From assembly GCA_938091165.1 (NCBI GenBank), contig CALKNK010000015.1, positions 1 through 64,000 on the forward strand: a stretch of 64,000 nucleotides of DNA. Direction: 5' to 3'. Positions 25,153 to 33,679 of the stretch are shown piece after piece. This stretch comes from an uncultured Ilumatobacter sp. (GTDB lineage: Bacteria; Actinomycetota; Acidimicrobiia; Acidimicrobiales; Ilumatobacteraceae). Numbering within the stretch: the stretch's first letter is position 1; every line of letters starts with the position of its first letter. A program made the position numbers and the translations under genes. Under the pieces are notes generated by a model. That model was not told the DNA's origin. It saw only the letters and a program-made list of their open reading frames with translations, and searched no databases.

Positions 25153-25893
25153 TCAGGATGCGGTGAAGTTCGCCACTCGCTTCTCGAGAAATGCTGTGCG
25201 GCCCTCATCAGCGTCGTTGCTGGCCCACGCAGCTGTCCGTGCGGCCTCGAAAACGTCGACTGTTGGTACTTCGAAGTCCGCGTTCTCGAGGCCGAGTTTG
25301 TGAGCGGCAACGGTGAGTGGCGCAAACTGCGCAAGCCGCTGCGCCCACTCTTGAGCATCGCTAAGGTCGCCGAGCCGATGAATACCGCCAAGTGCGTATA
25401 GGCGCTCGGCAGTGTAATTCTCGGTGCCTACGAGCATCGCCCGGGCAACTGGTGCCGTGAACTCGTCGCGAAGGCGTCGGATTGTCCAATGGTCGACCGA
25501 GATGCCTAGGCGTGCAGCCGGAATGCCGAGCGGGCTGTCGGGGGTGGCGATGCGCAGATCTGCCGCGATGGCCAACTGTGTTCCCGCACCGAGCGCTGGG
25601 CCGTCGATTGCGGCGATTACCGGGACGGGGAGTTGACCGAACCCAACGAGGACACGGCGCAGGTCTGTCGCGAACAGTCCTGCCTCGACGCCGTTTAAGT
25701 CGGCGCCTGCACTGAACGCTGGGGTAGTACCTGTCAGAATTACTACGCGCGTCGCGGTGGGGGAGTGTGTCGCTATGTCGGCTTGCACATCGAGCAACTT
25801 GAGCAACGTGGGATGGTCGATAGCGTTGCGTCGTTCCGGTCGATCAAGCGTGATCATCGTGACCCGACCGTCGCGTTCGACACGAACTGTCAC
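25153..25893 (-). CDS. crotonase-family protein (enoyl-CoA hydratase/isomerase-like)
   Basis: A 246-residue crotonase-fold protein. The CoA-thioester oxyanion-hole segments are FSAGADLNGVEAGL and DGPALGAGTQLAIAADLRIA. Both catalytic glutamates of true enoyl-CoA hydratase look replaced: the CELA position reads TQLA, and the PE of the second loop reads IPAARLGIS. Water addition is therefore doubtful; it may be an isomerase-like, lyase-like or non-catalytic acyl-CoA-binding member, like some mycobacterial EchA proteins. The start is GTG at 25893. It converges with HelD across 69 bases that hold a short GC hairpin without a T-run. Confidence 0.88.
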   Translation of the reverse strand: MTVRVERDGRVTMITLDRPERRNAIDHPTLLKLLDVQADIATHSPTATRVVILTGTTPAFSAGADLNGVEAGLFATDLRRVLVGFGQLPVPVIAAIDGPALGAGTQLAIAADLRIATPDSPLGIPAARLGISVDHWTIRRLRDEFTAPVARAMLVGTENYTAERLYALGGIHRLGDLSDAQEWAQRLAQFAPLTVAAHKLGLENADFEVPTVDVFEAARTAAWASNDADEGRTAFLEKRVANFTAS

Positions 25894-25972
25894 TGTGAGG
25901 CGCCCGTCGATGCGTCAGATGTGGTGGTTTGGACTGACTCGGTTGTCGGTGCTCGTAGCATGGTTGGACAGT

Positions 25973-26272
25973 ATGTCGAACACTCCCTCAGGCTCCCAAG
26001 CGACCAGCCCGAACGATCCGGCTCTCGATCCGGTTCGGGTCAAACGAGCCAGGATTGCGAAGTGGACTTTGCTGGCTAATCGCGTCGGATATCTCTTTGT
26101 TGCGCTGGCTATGGCCCTATTTTTTATGGCCTTTCTGTTCGGTTTTACTTCTGTGATGGCGACGCTCGTCATCATGTCCCTTGTCATCGGCTGTGTGTTG
26201 CTCGCGCCGTCGATTATCCTTGGTTACGCCGTGAAGGCAGCAGACCGTGACGACCGTGAACGCGGTTTGTGA
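25973..26272 (+). CDS. small membrane protein, two transmembrane helices
   Basis: A 99-residue protein: a polar, Ser/Pro/Asn-rich N-terminus (about 1-28), then two hydrophobic segments (about 36-56 and 58-82) separated by SVMA-type turn residues, and a charged tail AADRDDRERGL. Both ends should face the cytoplasm. I do not recognise a family beyond actinobacterial two-helix membrane proteins. TAGCAT lies 11 bases before the ATG at 25973. The frame is open upstream but only the ATG gives a coherent protein, since the upstream part overlaps the divergent crotonase start. Confidence 0.75.
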   Translation: MSNTPSGSQATSPNDPALDPVRVKRARIAKWTLLANRVGYLFVALAMALFFMAFLFGFTSVMATLVIMSLVIGCVLLAPSIILGYAVKAADRDDRERGL

Positions 26273-26337
26273 GTTCAGCGCTGCAGCGTTTGCCTTTTCA
26301 GTCGCACGCTGACCCGGTTACCATCCAGTAGCTCGTT

Positions 26338-26925
26338 ATGTCGCAACGTCTCTCTGCCACTGCTCGTCGCGAGCAGATTCTTCATGTCGCACTTGAGGTA
26401 TTCGCCAATTCCGGGTTCCATGGTGCGTCGATGAACGACATAGCAGAAGCTGCTGGCGTCACGAAGCCTGTGCTGTATCAACACTTCGATTCAAAACGCG
26501 ATCTGTATCAAGCGTTGATTGAAGAGGTCGGTAATCGGCTGCGGACGAACATCGGTAAGGCCACTGCTGAGGCAACGAACGGAAAAAGCCAGACCGAACT
26601 GGGCTTTCGTGCCTATTTCCGCTGGGTCGCCGATGACCACGACGGCTTCCGCCTGCTGTTTGGCTCGGGCTCTCGACGTGACGATGAGTTCAATGAAGCA
26701 ATCCGTAAAATTATTGCGGAGTCTGCACGAGCGGTTGCACCGTTGATCGCCGTGGACATCGACGAGTCGCATCGTGAAACGTTGGCGCACGCGCTCGTCG
26801 GTCTGGCCGAGGGCGCAAGCCGTCGCTTGGTCGGCCTTGGCCAAGACTTCGATCCCGACGCGATCGCCGCTGAAGTCAGCGCGCTGGCCTGGGCTGGCCT
26901 GCGCGCCGTCACTCCCAAAGACTGA
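26338..26925 (+). CDS. TetR family transcriptional regulator
   Basis: A 195-residue one-component repressor. The DNA-binding domain is REQILHVALEVFANSGFHGA, then SMNDIAEAAGVTKPVLYQHF with helix-turn-helix (about 31-52) and DSKRDLYQALI. The ligand domain begins near residue 70 and is most like the group controlling lipid or fatty-acid genes, though that is weak. It lies upstream of the carotenoid oxygenase gene on the same strand, 244 bases away. The gap includes paired TTGCAA hexamers, a possible TetR site. Whether it regulates that gene is an inference. Confidence 0.93.
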   Translation: MSQRLSATARREQILHVALEVFANSGFHGASMNDIAEAAGVTKPVLYQHFDSKRDLYQALIEEVGNRLRTNIGKATAEATNGKSQTELGFRAYFRWVADDHDGFRLLFGSGSRRDDEFNEAIRKIIAESARAVAPLIAVDIDESHRETLAHALVGLAEGASRRLVGLGQDFDPDAIAAEVSALAWAGLRAVTPKD

Positions 26926-27074
26926 GTCTCCGGACCGGTTGCCAGCGCACACCTACGACGTTTGCGTCGTGATACGTGCGGAGGGGTCCTCAAGAATCCC
27001 GACACAAACGGGCAGGTCGAGCCGGCGTGAACCGCGATCCTGCAGTTGGCGGTTTCGCTGCCTTCATGTCGAAT

Positions 27075-27087
27075 TTGCAATTTGCAA
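27075..27087. promoter_or_regulatory. paired TTGCAA hexamers upstream of carotenoid oxygenase
   Basis: TTGCAA-T-TTGCAA: two self-complementary hexamers one base apart, 3 bases before a -35-like TTGTGT. A plausible operator for the nearby TetR protein; not proven. Confidence 0.35.
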
Positions 27088-27090
27088 GTC

Positions 27091-27119
27091 TTGTGTGAGG
27101 CACCCCCAAGGCGTAGCTT
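27091..27119 (+). promoter_or_regulatory. promoter of the carotenoid oxygenase gene
   Basis: TTGTGT (27091-27096), a 17-base spacer and TAGCTT (27114-27119), about 50 bases before the ATG. Unlike many genes here this one has a leader with a Shine-Dalgarno sequence. Confidence 0.4.
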
Positions 27120-27169
27120 GATAGCGATCCAGGCTTCGTATGCCCGAGCACGAGCCCTAAGGAGCCACC

Positions 27170-28540
27170 ATGACCGACACCGCTGAAACGTCTGAGCTGC
27201 CCCTGCGCCGCCCACATGACAACCAGTACCTCGCCGGCAACTACGCCGCAGTCGAATCCGAAGTTACTGCCCATGACCTGCCTGTCGTCGGCGAGATTCC
27301 TGTCGAGCTCGAGGGCCGCTGGCTCCGCAACGGGCCGAACCCCGAGTCCGTCGACGACCCGGCTCTGCACCACTGGTTCCTCGGGACCGGCATGGTGCAC
27401 GGCGTGCGGCTGCGAGGCGGCAAGGCCGAGTGGTACAAGAACCGCTTCGTACTCAACGCCGACGACCGCGCTGCTGGCCTCTTCGGCTCGAACACGAACG
27501 TCGGCGGTTTCGCCGGCACGACCTGGGCGATGGTCGAAGCTGGCCAACCACCCGTCGAGCTTGACTACGAGCTCAACTCGCTCGGCATCAACCGATTCCA
27601 TGACACGCTCGACGGTCCGTTCACCGCCCACCCGAAGTACGACGTCTCGACCGGCGAGCTTCATTCGGTCAACTATCACTGGCCCGACTTGATCGACCAC
27701 GTCAACTACACCGTTGTTGGCGGTGATGGACGGGTGACGAAGAACGTCGCAATCCCTGTTGCTGACATGCCAATGATGCATGACATGTCGCTGACGGAGA
27801 AGTACGTCGTCGTCTACGACCTGCCCGTCACCGTCAACATGGACGTGCTGGTTGCTGGCTACGCCTTCCCGTTTAAGTGGAATAACGATCGCGCCGCACG
27901 CGTTGGCTTGCTGCCCCGGAATGGCGCCGCCGACGACATCATCTGGTGCGACGTTGACCCCTGTTATGTGTTCCACCCTCTCAACGCCTACGACGCGGCC
28001 GACGGAACGGTTGTTGTTGATCTTTGCCGGTACGACAACCTCATGATCGATGATCGGCAGGGTCCCTTTGCCGAGACGCCCCCGACACTCGACCGGTGGG
28101 TCATCGACCCGTCGACGCGTCGGGTCTCTGAGACTCGGATCAGTGACCGCCCGCAAGAATTCCCGCGGCACAATCCGCGATTCGGACTCAAGGAACACCG
28201 TTACGGGTACACCTCCGAGATCAAGCCGGGTCAAGTCGCGAACCTTCACGGATCCACTCTGAAGACCGATTTCTCGACCGGTGCCGTTGACGAGCACGAC
28301 TACGGACATGGCCGCGGTGGGGCTGAACCGGTCTTCGTTCCGAAGATTGACGGCACGAACGAGGACGACGGCTGGCTCCTTACTGTTGTCTATGACGCGA
28401 CGACCGACGGCAGCGAACTCTGCGTGCTGGATGCGGCGGACCTCGGACGCGGCGAAGTCGCACGGATCAGCCTCCCCCAACGGGTCCCGTTCGGCTTCCA
28501 CGGCAACTGGGTGCCCGACAGCTCGGTCGCGCCCAGCTAA
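27170..28540 (+). CDS. carotenoid oxygenase (RPE65/CCD family)
   Basis: A 456-residue seven-bladed propeller oxygenase that splits a double bond of carotenoids or related stilbenes using non-haem iron. The four iron-binding histidines are visible: His154 (TAHPKYD), His204 (MMHDMSLT), His269 (FHPLNAYD) and His444 (FGFHGNWV). The N-terminal ELEGRWLRNGPNPE and the DxxGM-like FLGTGMVHGVRL blocks are standard. A strong Shine-Dalgarno AAGGAG (27159-27164) with a 5-base spacer fixes the ATG at 27170. No carotenoid biosynthesis genes are nearby. It converges with lhr, leaving 24 bases. Confidence 0.95.
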   Translation: MTDTAETSELPLRRPHDNQYLAGNYAAVESEVTAHDLPVVGEIPVELEGRWLRNGPNPESVDDPALHHWFLGTGMVHGVRLRGGKAEWYKNRFVLNADDRAAGLFGSNTNVGGFAGTTWAMVEAGQPPVELDYELNSLGINRFHDTLDGPFTAHPKYDVSTGELHSVNYHWPDLIDHVNYTVVGGDGRVTKNVAIPVADMPMMHDMSLTEKYVVVYDLPVTVNMDVLVAGYAFPFKWNNDRAARVGLLPRNGAADDIIWCDVDPCYVFHPLNAYDAADGTVVVDLCRYDNLMIDDRQGPFAETPPTLDRWVIDPSTRRVSETRISDRPQEFPRHNPRFGLKEHRYGYTSEIKPGQVANLHGSTLKTDFSTGAVDEHDYGHGRGGAEPVFVPKIDGTNEDDGWLLTVVYDATTDGSELCVLDAADLGRGEVARISLPQRVPFGFHGNWVPDSSVAPS

Positions 28541-28564
28541 GGGTTTCTGCCGGTTGTCGGCTGG

Positions 28565-31500
28565 CTAGCCGCGGAAGGTCATGCCGCGGTAGCCATCAGC
28601 GAACCCGGCAGCACGGAGCAACTCGACGAATCCTTCGGGAGCGTTGTCACCGGTCAGGGTGTCGCCGTTGACCTTGCGAATCTCGAGCGACTTCAGTCGT
28701 CCGTCTTGCACCAGCAGTTGCAGCGCCTGTGTCCAACTCGTGTCGATGAGTGCGTTGGGGAAGGTGACGAGATGGTGCCCGCGCTTGTCGAACCACACCA
28801 GCGGCTCGCCGGCACGAAGCACGGTCAGCGAGGACACATTCCGAGCTGGCCGACCCGGCGTGTCGGGCCAATCGAGCGCGCCGCCATATGGCTGTGCCGG
28901 GTCGGTGGTGGTCAACACAATTGGATCGGGCACATCCTCTGGGTGCAGCAGTGGATCCGGTGTTTCGCGAGCAGCGCGCAGCCGGTCGACGGCACCGGGC
29001 ACAGCAAACTGAGCAGCACCCAGACCATCAACGAAGTAGCCGCGTCGGACTTGCCCGCGCTCTTCAAGCACCTTTAGAACGCCGTACACGCTGGTGAAGC
29101 CGCCGGCGATGCCTTCGGCCAACACTGCTTCGCGGGTGATGACGCCATATCGCTCGACCATCTGCAACGCTTGTGCGTGCGATGCCTCCGTGGGGTGCGC
29201 GGCAGGGGCGAGGAGCGGAGCAACTAGGCTCCATCTGCCTTGCCCTGCGGGCGGCCCGATCCGATTCAACCGGCCTGGCCGGGGGCGCGACGTGCGCCGT
29301 GACGTAGAGGACTTCGACGCGACCTTTGCGCCGCCGAGCACGGCACGCAGCGGAGCGAGCGAGTCGTTGGTAACTTCGCCGGCCCAGACCAGATCCCACA
29401 GTGCGGCGAGAATCTCAGGGTCCTGTGAACCGGGAGCGGCGCCGCGCAGCTGACTCCAGAAGCTGGCGCCCCGCTGAGCAAGCAGCTCGCGGAGCGCGTC
29501 GTGCAGCACGCCTTTGGGTCGATCGCGTGGTTCCCAGCCTGGTGACAGCAGCGCGAGCTGATCGACGAAACACAATCGGATCCGTCCGTCGCGCGCTCCC
29601 ACCGCGCCCGCACCGATCCAGACCAGCTCACCGGCGGTGAGCAACTCGTCCAACATCGTGGGACGGAATGCCCGCACCCGTGCCGGCAACACGTCCGCCT
29701 CAATGGTGGACGCAACGAGGGCCGCGCCGGACAACATTCCCAAGGACTCGACCAAAGCCTCCGCGCCGCGACGGTCGGCGGGGATGTTGTGCCACGCCGG
29801 CAAGAAGCGCGCAAACGCCTCCTGTTCGACCGGCTCGACTTCGCGGCGGAGTGCGGCCAGTGACCGCCGCCGCAGCTGACGCAGCACGTCGACTTCGCAG
29901 AACTCACGTGACACGCCCTCGGGGCAAAACTCGCCGATGACGACGCGCTCCTCGCCTTCCAACGCAGCGAGCGCGCCGGCGACGCGTTCGACTGGCGCAC
30001 CGAAGCGGCGGGCCACGTCGACTGCAACAAACGGGCCGTGCGTACGGGCATATCTACCGACCAGATCTTCGAGCGGCCGTGCGACCGGCTCGGTGAAGGC
30101 CATGGGTAAACCCAACGGAATCGCACACCCCAAACCGTCGCGGTAGCGCGCGGCATCTTCTGCTGCGGCGTACCGGGTCTCCCCGCCGACCGAAATTTCG
30201 ATCGCACGTCTCTCGGCCAATAGCTGCGCCAACCATTCCGCAGCCTGCTCGTTGCCGGCTGGTGAGCGATCGAGGTCGGAATTGTCTGCTTGCGGTTGGT
30301 CCGGCATCCCGCCGGGAGCGTCGAGCTGGGCTCCGTCGGGGGCAGGATCCGCCTCGCTGGCTCGCAGCGCTGCGGCCTCGTCGACGGCCGACCGGCAGCG
30401 GAGATCGATGTCAACGGCGGACAAGTCGCCGACCTTGCGCAGCACGTCGTGCAACTCATCGGCCGAACGCGCGCGCCAGCCCGCTGTCAGGCACTGCAGT
30501 TGTAACTCGACATCGGCAAGCACCTCGGGATCGAGTAGATCGCGCAGCTCTTCGGCACCGAGGAGGTCCCGCAACAGATCGCGGTCGAGCGCCAACGCCG
30601 CTGCGCGTCGCTCGGCAAGCGGAGCATCGCCTTCGTACATGTACGCGGCGATCCAGCTGAACAATAGGCTGGATGCCATCGGGCTGGCCTTGCCGGTATC
30701 GACGCTGACGACACGCACCTTGCGTGAGCGCAAATCACCGAGCACTTCGCGCAGCGCCGGCACGTCAAAGACGTCTTGGAGACACTCCCGGGTCGCCTCG
30801 AGCAGGATGGGGAACGTCGGGAACTTGAACGCAACAGCCAGGAGGTCGGCTGCCTTTTGACGTTGTTGCCACAACGGTGTGCGCTTGTCGGGTCGGCGCC
30901 GCGGAAGCAGTAACGCTCGGCCCGCGCATTCGCGGAAGCGTGCGGAGAACAGCGCTGTCTGGGGGAGTGTTTCGACGACAAGCTTGTCGATGTCTTCGGG
31001 GTCGATGAGGATTGCTTCGAGGGGGAGTTCGTCAGCCGACTCCGGCAGCCGCAGCACCATCCCGTCATCACCCCACATCGTTTCGACAGGAATGTCGTAC
31101 TGATCGATGAGTCGACGTTCGATTGCCACGGCCCACGGCGCATGCACCGGTGTGCCGAATGGACTGAGGATGCAGATGCGCCAGTCGCCGATCTCATCAC
31201 GGAACCGCTCAACGATGATGGTGCGATCGTCGGGGACTGCACCCGTTGCCTCGACCTGCTCGGCGACGTACTGCGTGAGGTTGCTGGCAGCAAACGCGTT
31301 GAGTTGATAGTGCTCCATCAACCGTTGTTGCGCGGATTTGTCGTCGAGTTCGTGAATCTCGCGGACGAAGGCACCGAGTGCTCGGCCAAGTTCGACAGGC
31401 CGTCCCGGACGGTCGCCGTGCCAGAACGGCATCTTGCCCGGCTGGCCCGGCGCAGGGGTGACGGTAACGCGTTCAAACGTGATGTCTTCGATTCGCCACG

Positions 31501-33223
31501 TGGAAGCCCCGAGCACGAAGGTCTCGCCGGGCCGCGACTCATAGACCATCTCCTCGTCGAGTTCGCCGACCCGTGTTCCGTCCGGGAGGAACACGCCGAA
31601 GAGCCCGCGGTCGGGAATCGTGCCGCCTGATGTGACCGCGAGGCGTTTGGAACCGTCGCGCGCGCGCAGTGAGTTGTTGACGCGATCCCAGACGATGCGC
31701 GGGCGCAGCTCGGAAAACTCTTCACTCGGATACCGCCCTGACAGCAGGTCGAGAACGTTGCTCATCAGGTCGTCGGAGATCTCGGCGAAGTTCGCGCATC
31801 GGCGAACTAGATCAGTGACCTCGCGCACCGAACATTCCTCGACCGCGGCGAGGTGCGCCACGATCTGCTGTGCGAGCACGTCGAGTGGGTTGCGGAGGTA
31901 CTGCGTGGTCTCGATCGCTCCGTCGATCATGCGCCGTGTCACCACCGCGGCTTCGAGCAGGTCACCGCGGTGCTTCGGAAAGATCGATCCACGTGACGGT
32001 TCGCCGACATGGTGCCCGGCGCGGCCAATGCGCTGTAATCCACGACTCACCGCGCCGGGGGACTCGACCTGGATGACCAAGTCGACAGCGCCCATGTCGA
32101 TGCCGAGTTCGAGCGATGAGGTGGCCACGATGGCGCGTAGGTCGCCGCGCTTCAATTGGTCTTCGATGACCACGCGTTGCTCACGCGCAAGTGACCCGTG
32201 GTGCGCCTTGACGAGCTCTTCGACCATCAACCCGGACTCGGCATCAACGATGCCGGGCACCCCCTCTTCGACGGCTAGTTCGTTCAGTTTGGCCGCGAGC
32301 CGTTCCGCAGCACGGCGGGCATTGCAGAAGATGATCGTGGTGCGATTGGCCAGGATGCGCTTGAGGATCTCGGGATAAATCGACGGCCAGATCGAGCTGC
32401 GTGAGTCGCCCATGCCGGAGCCCGCCAGGCTTGAAGGAGTCTCGTTGGTCGGCCGGCCCATTCCCGACATGTCTTCGACCGGGATGATGACTTCGACCTC
32501 GAGGGTTTTGCGAATACCGGCGTCGACGATCTGCACCGGCCGCTTAACACCGGGTTGACTGAAACCGCCGAGGAACCCTGCAACCTCTTCAAGCGGCCGT
32601 TGCGTGGCCGACAGGCCGATCCGTTGCGGCGGCTTCTCGGTGATCTCTTCGAGACGCTCAAGCGTGAGCATCAGGTGCGCACCACGCTTGGTGGCGGCCA
32701 TGGCGTGAATCTCGTCGATGATGACCGTCTCGACTCCGACCAGCGTCTCGCGTGCCGCAGAGGTGCACATCAGATACAGCGACTCAGGCGTGGTGATCAA
32801 CAGGTCGGGCGGGCGACGGATCAGCTTCTGGCGATCGTTTGCTGGAGTATCGCCGGTGCGCATCCCGACCTCGGGTACGACGAAAGATTCGCCGAGACGT
32901 TCAGCGGCGAACTCAATGCCCTTCAACGGTGCCCGCAAGTTCTTCTCGATGTCGAACGCCAGGGCTCGCAGGGGTGAGATGTAGAGGACGCGGGTACGAA
33001 GTGAGCGCTCCTCTGGTCGCGGATTAGTGGTAAGGGAATCGATCGCTGAAAGGAATGACGTGAGCGTTTTGCCTGATCCAGTTGGCGCACAGATCAGGGT
33101 GTGTTCGCCGTTCCGAATGTGGGGCCAGCCTTGGACTTGTGGCTCCGTTGGCTCTGGAAATGATCCCGCGAACCACTCACGGACTGATGGCGAGAACGCA
33201 TCGAGAGCCGGATGGTGAGCGAT
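28565..33223 (-). CDS. lhr: Lhr-type ATP-dependent helicase (start codon reads ATC)
   Basis: A 1552-residue superfamily 2 helicase of the large Lhr group, a DNA-repair helicase in mycobacteria. Numbering from 33223: AHHPALDAFSPSVREWFAG (2-20), Walker A APTGSGKT (46-53), DEIH box IIDEIHAM (about 169-176), second RecA domain with IGRAGHHVGEPSRG, then winged-helix and the long C-terminal region typical of actinobacterial Lhr. The frame is open from 33232 but has no ATG, GTG or TTG before Walker A. The first conserved residue follows an ATC at 33223-33221, and TAGCGT ends 6 bases before that codon. I place the start there; a mutated or misread ATG is likely. Confidence 0.9.
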   Translation of the reverse strand: MAHHPALDAFSPSVREWFAGSFPEPTEPQVQGWPHIRNGEHTLICAPTGSGKTLTSFLSAIDSLTTNPRPEERSLRTRVLYISPLRALAFDIEKNLRAPLKGIEFAAERLGESFVVPEVGMRTGDTPANDRQKLIRRPPDLLITTPESLYLMCTSAARETLVGVETVIIDEIHAMAATKRGAHLMLTLERLEEITEKPPQRIGLSATQRPLEEVAGFLGGFSQPGVKRPVQIVDAGIRKTLEVEVIIPVEDMSGMGRPTNETPSSLAGSGMGDSRSSIWPSIYPEILKRILANRTTIIFCNARRAAERLAAKLNELAVEEGVPGIVDAESGLMVEELVKAHHGSLAREQRVVIEDQLKRGDLRAIVATSSLELGIDMGAVDLVIQVESPGAVSRGLQRIGRAGHHVGEPSRGSIFPKHRGDLLEAAVVTRRMIDGAIETTQYLRNPLDVLAQQIVAHLAAVEECSVREVTDLVRRCANFAEISDDLMSNVLDLLSGRYPSEEFSELRPRIVWDRVNNSLRARDGSKRLAVTSGGTIPDRGLFGVFLPDGTRVGELDEEMVYESRPGETFVLGASTWRIEDITFERVTVTPAPGQPGKMPFWHGDRPGRPVELGRALGAFVREIHELDDKSAQQRLMEHYQLNAFAASNLTQYVAEQVEATGAVPDDRTIIVERFRDEIGDWRICILSPFGTPVHAPWAVAIERRLIDQYDIPVETMWGDDGMVLRLPESADELPLEAILIDPEDIDKLVVETLPQTALFSARFRECAGRALLLPRRRPDKRTPLWQQRQKAADLLAVAFKFPTFPILLEATRECLQDVFDVPALREVLGDLRSRKVRVVSVDTGKASPMASSLLFSWIAAYMYEGDAPLAERRAAALALDRDLLRDLLGAEELRDLLDPEVLADVELQLQCLTAGWRARSADELHDVLRKVGDLSAVDIDLRCRSAVDEAAALRASEADPAPDGAQLDAPGGMPDQPQADNSDLDRSPAGNEQAAEWLAQLLAERRAIEISVGGETRYAAAEDAARYRDGLGCAIPLGLPMAFTEPVARPLEDLVGRYARTHGPFVAVDVARRFGAPVERVAGALAALEGEERVVIGEFCPEGVSREFCEVDVLRQLRRRSLAALRREVEPVEQEAFARFLPAWHNIPADRRGAEALVESLGMLSGAALVASTIEADVLPARVRAFRPTMLDELLTAGELVWIGAGAVGARDGRIRLCFVDQLALLSPGWEPRDRPKGVLHDALRELLAQRGASFWSQLRGAAPGSQDPEILAALWDLVWAGEVTNDSLAPLRAVLGGAKVASKSSTSRRTSRPRPGRLNRIGPPAGQGRWSLVAPLLAPAAHPTEASHAQALQMVERYGVITREAVLAEGIAGGFTSVYGVLKVLEERGQVRRGYFVDGLGAAQFAVPGAVDRLRAARETPDPLLHPEDVPDPIVLTTTDPAQPYGGALDWPDTPGRPARNVSSLTVLRAGEPLVWFDKRGHHLVTFPNALIDTSWTQALQLLVQDGRLKSLEIRKVNGDTLTGDNAPEGFVELLRAAGFADGYRGMTFRG

Positions 33224-33229
33224 GAGACC

Positions 33230-33235
33230 ACGCTA
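33230..33235 (-). promoter_or_regulatory. -10 hexamer placed 6 bases before the ATC of lhr
   Basis: TAGCGT on the minus strand, followed by GGTCTC and then ATC in the lhr frame. Same geometry as the leaderless starts of neighbouring genes, which argues that ATC marks the true start position. Confidence 0.45.
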
Positions 33236-33679
33236 CCGATCCGTCGTCAGAAGATTCCGAGGTCACTGCCCTCGTTGGGCTTCGTTGCGGTCAGCGCTCG
33301 ATGAACGGTCTACCGGAAACGACCAGTGTGCGGGTCAGGCGAGAGCGGTCGACTAGGGACGGACCGTGTTGAGTGCTTGCTTGAGCTGCTCGATTGCTGC
33401 GATTTCGAGTCGGTTGCTCGTTGAGCACGGTGAACGGGTAGCGCGTGACAGAGATCGAGCGATAACAGAAGGAATCACCGCGCCCCGTCGGGGGCGCAAA
33501 GGAACGACGGGCTCGGCTCATGTTGGTCATCTATCGAAATTGCAGTCCGACGACGTCAGGCCTGGAGAGTAAGAGATGCCGAGGTGGGGAGCACGCGTTA
33601 CGGAACAAGGCATCGTTTCTGAATCTGACTGGTTGCGCGTTGTGCCCCACCGCCTCGGTTGCCAGACTCCAAACCGCTC
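33236..33679. other. 444-base gap between lhr and the second helicase
   Basis: No gene with credible coding pattern. A minus-strand tail ending at about 33358 reads LEIAAIEQLKQALNTVRP and then stops, which looks like the end of a protein but has no matching beginning. No hairpin terminator or tRNA seen. Confidence 0.4.

Noticed and set aside
26990..28501. A 503-codon minus-strand open frame
   Set aside because: It is the mirror of the carotenoid oxygenase gene, whose four iron histidines and Shine-Dalgarno site are on the plus strand. Long antisense frames are expected at this GC content.
28541..28564. Terminator between the carotenoid oxygenase and lhr
   Set aside because: Only a 4-bp GCCG/CGGC stem with no T-run.
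29266..30459. A 397-codon frame on the same strand as lhr
   Set aside because: Out-of-frame shadow; rich in Arg, Ser and Pro, whereas the lhr frame is continuous and conserved.
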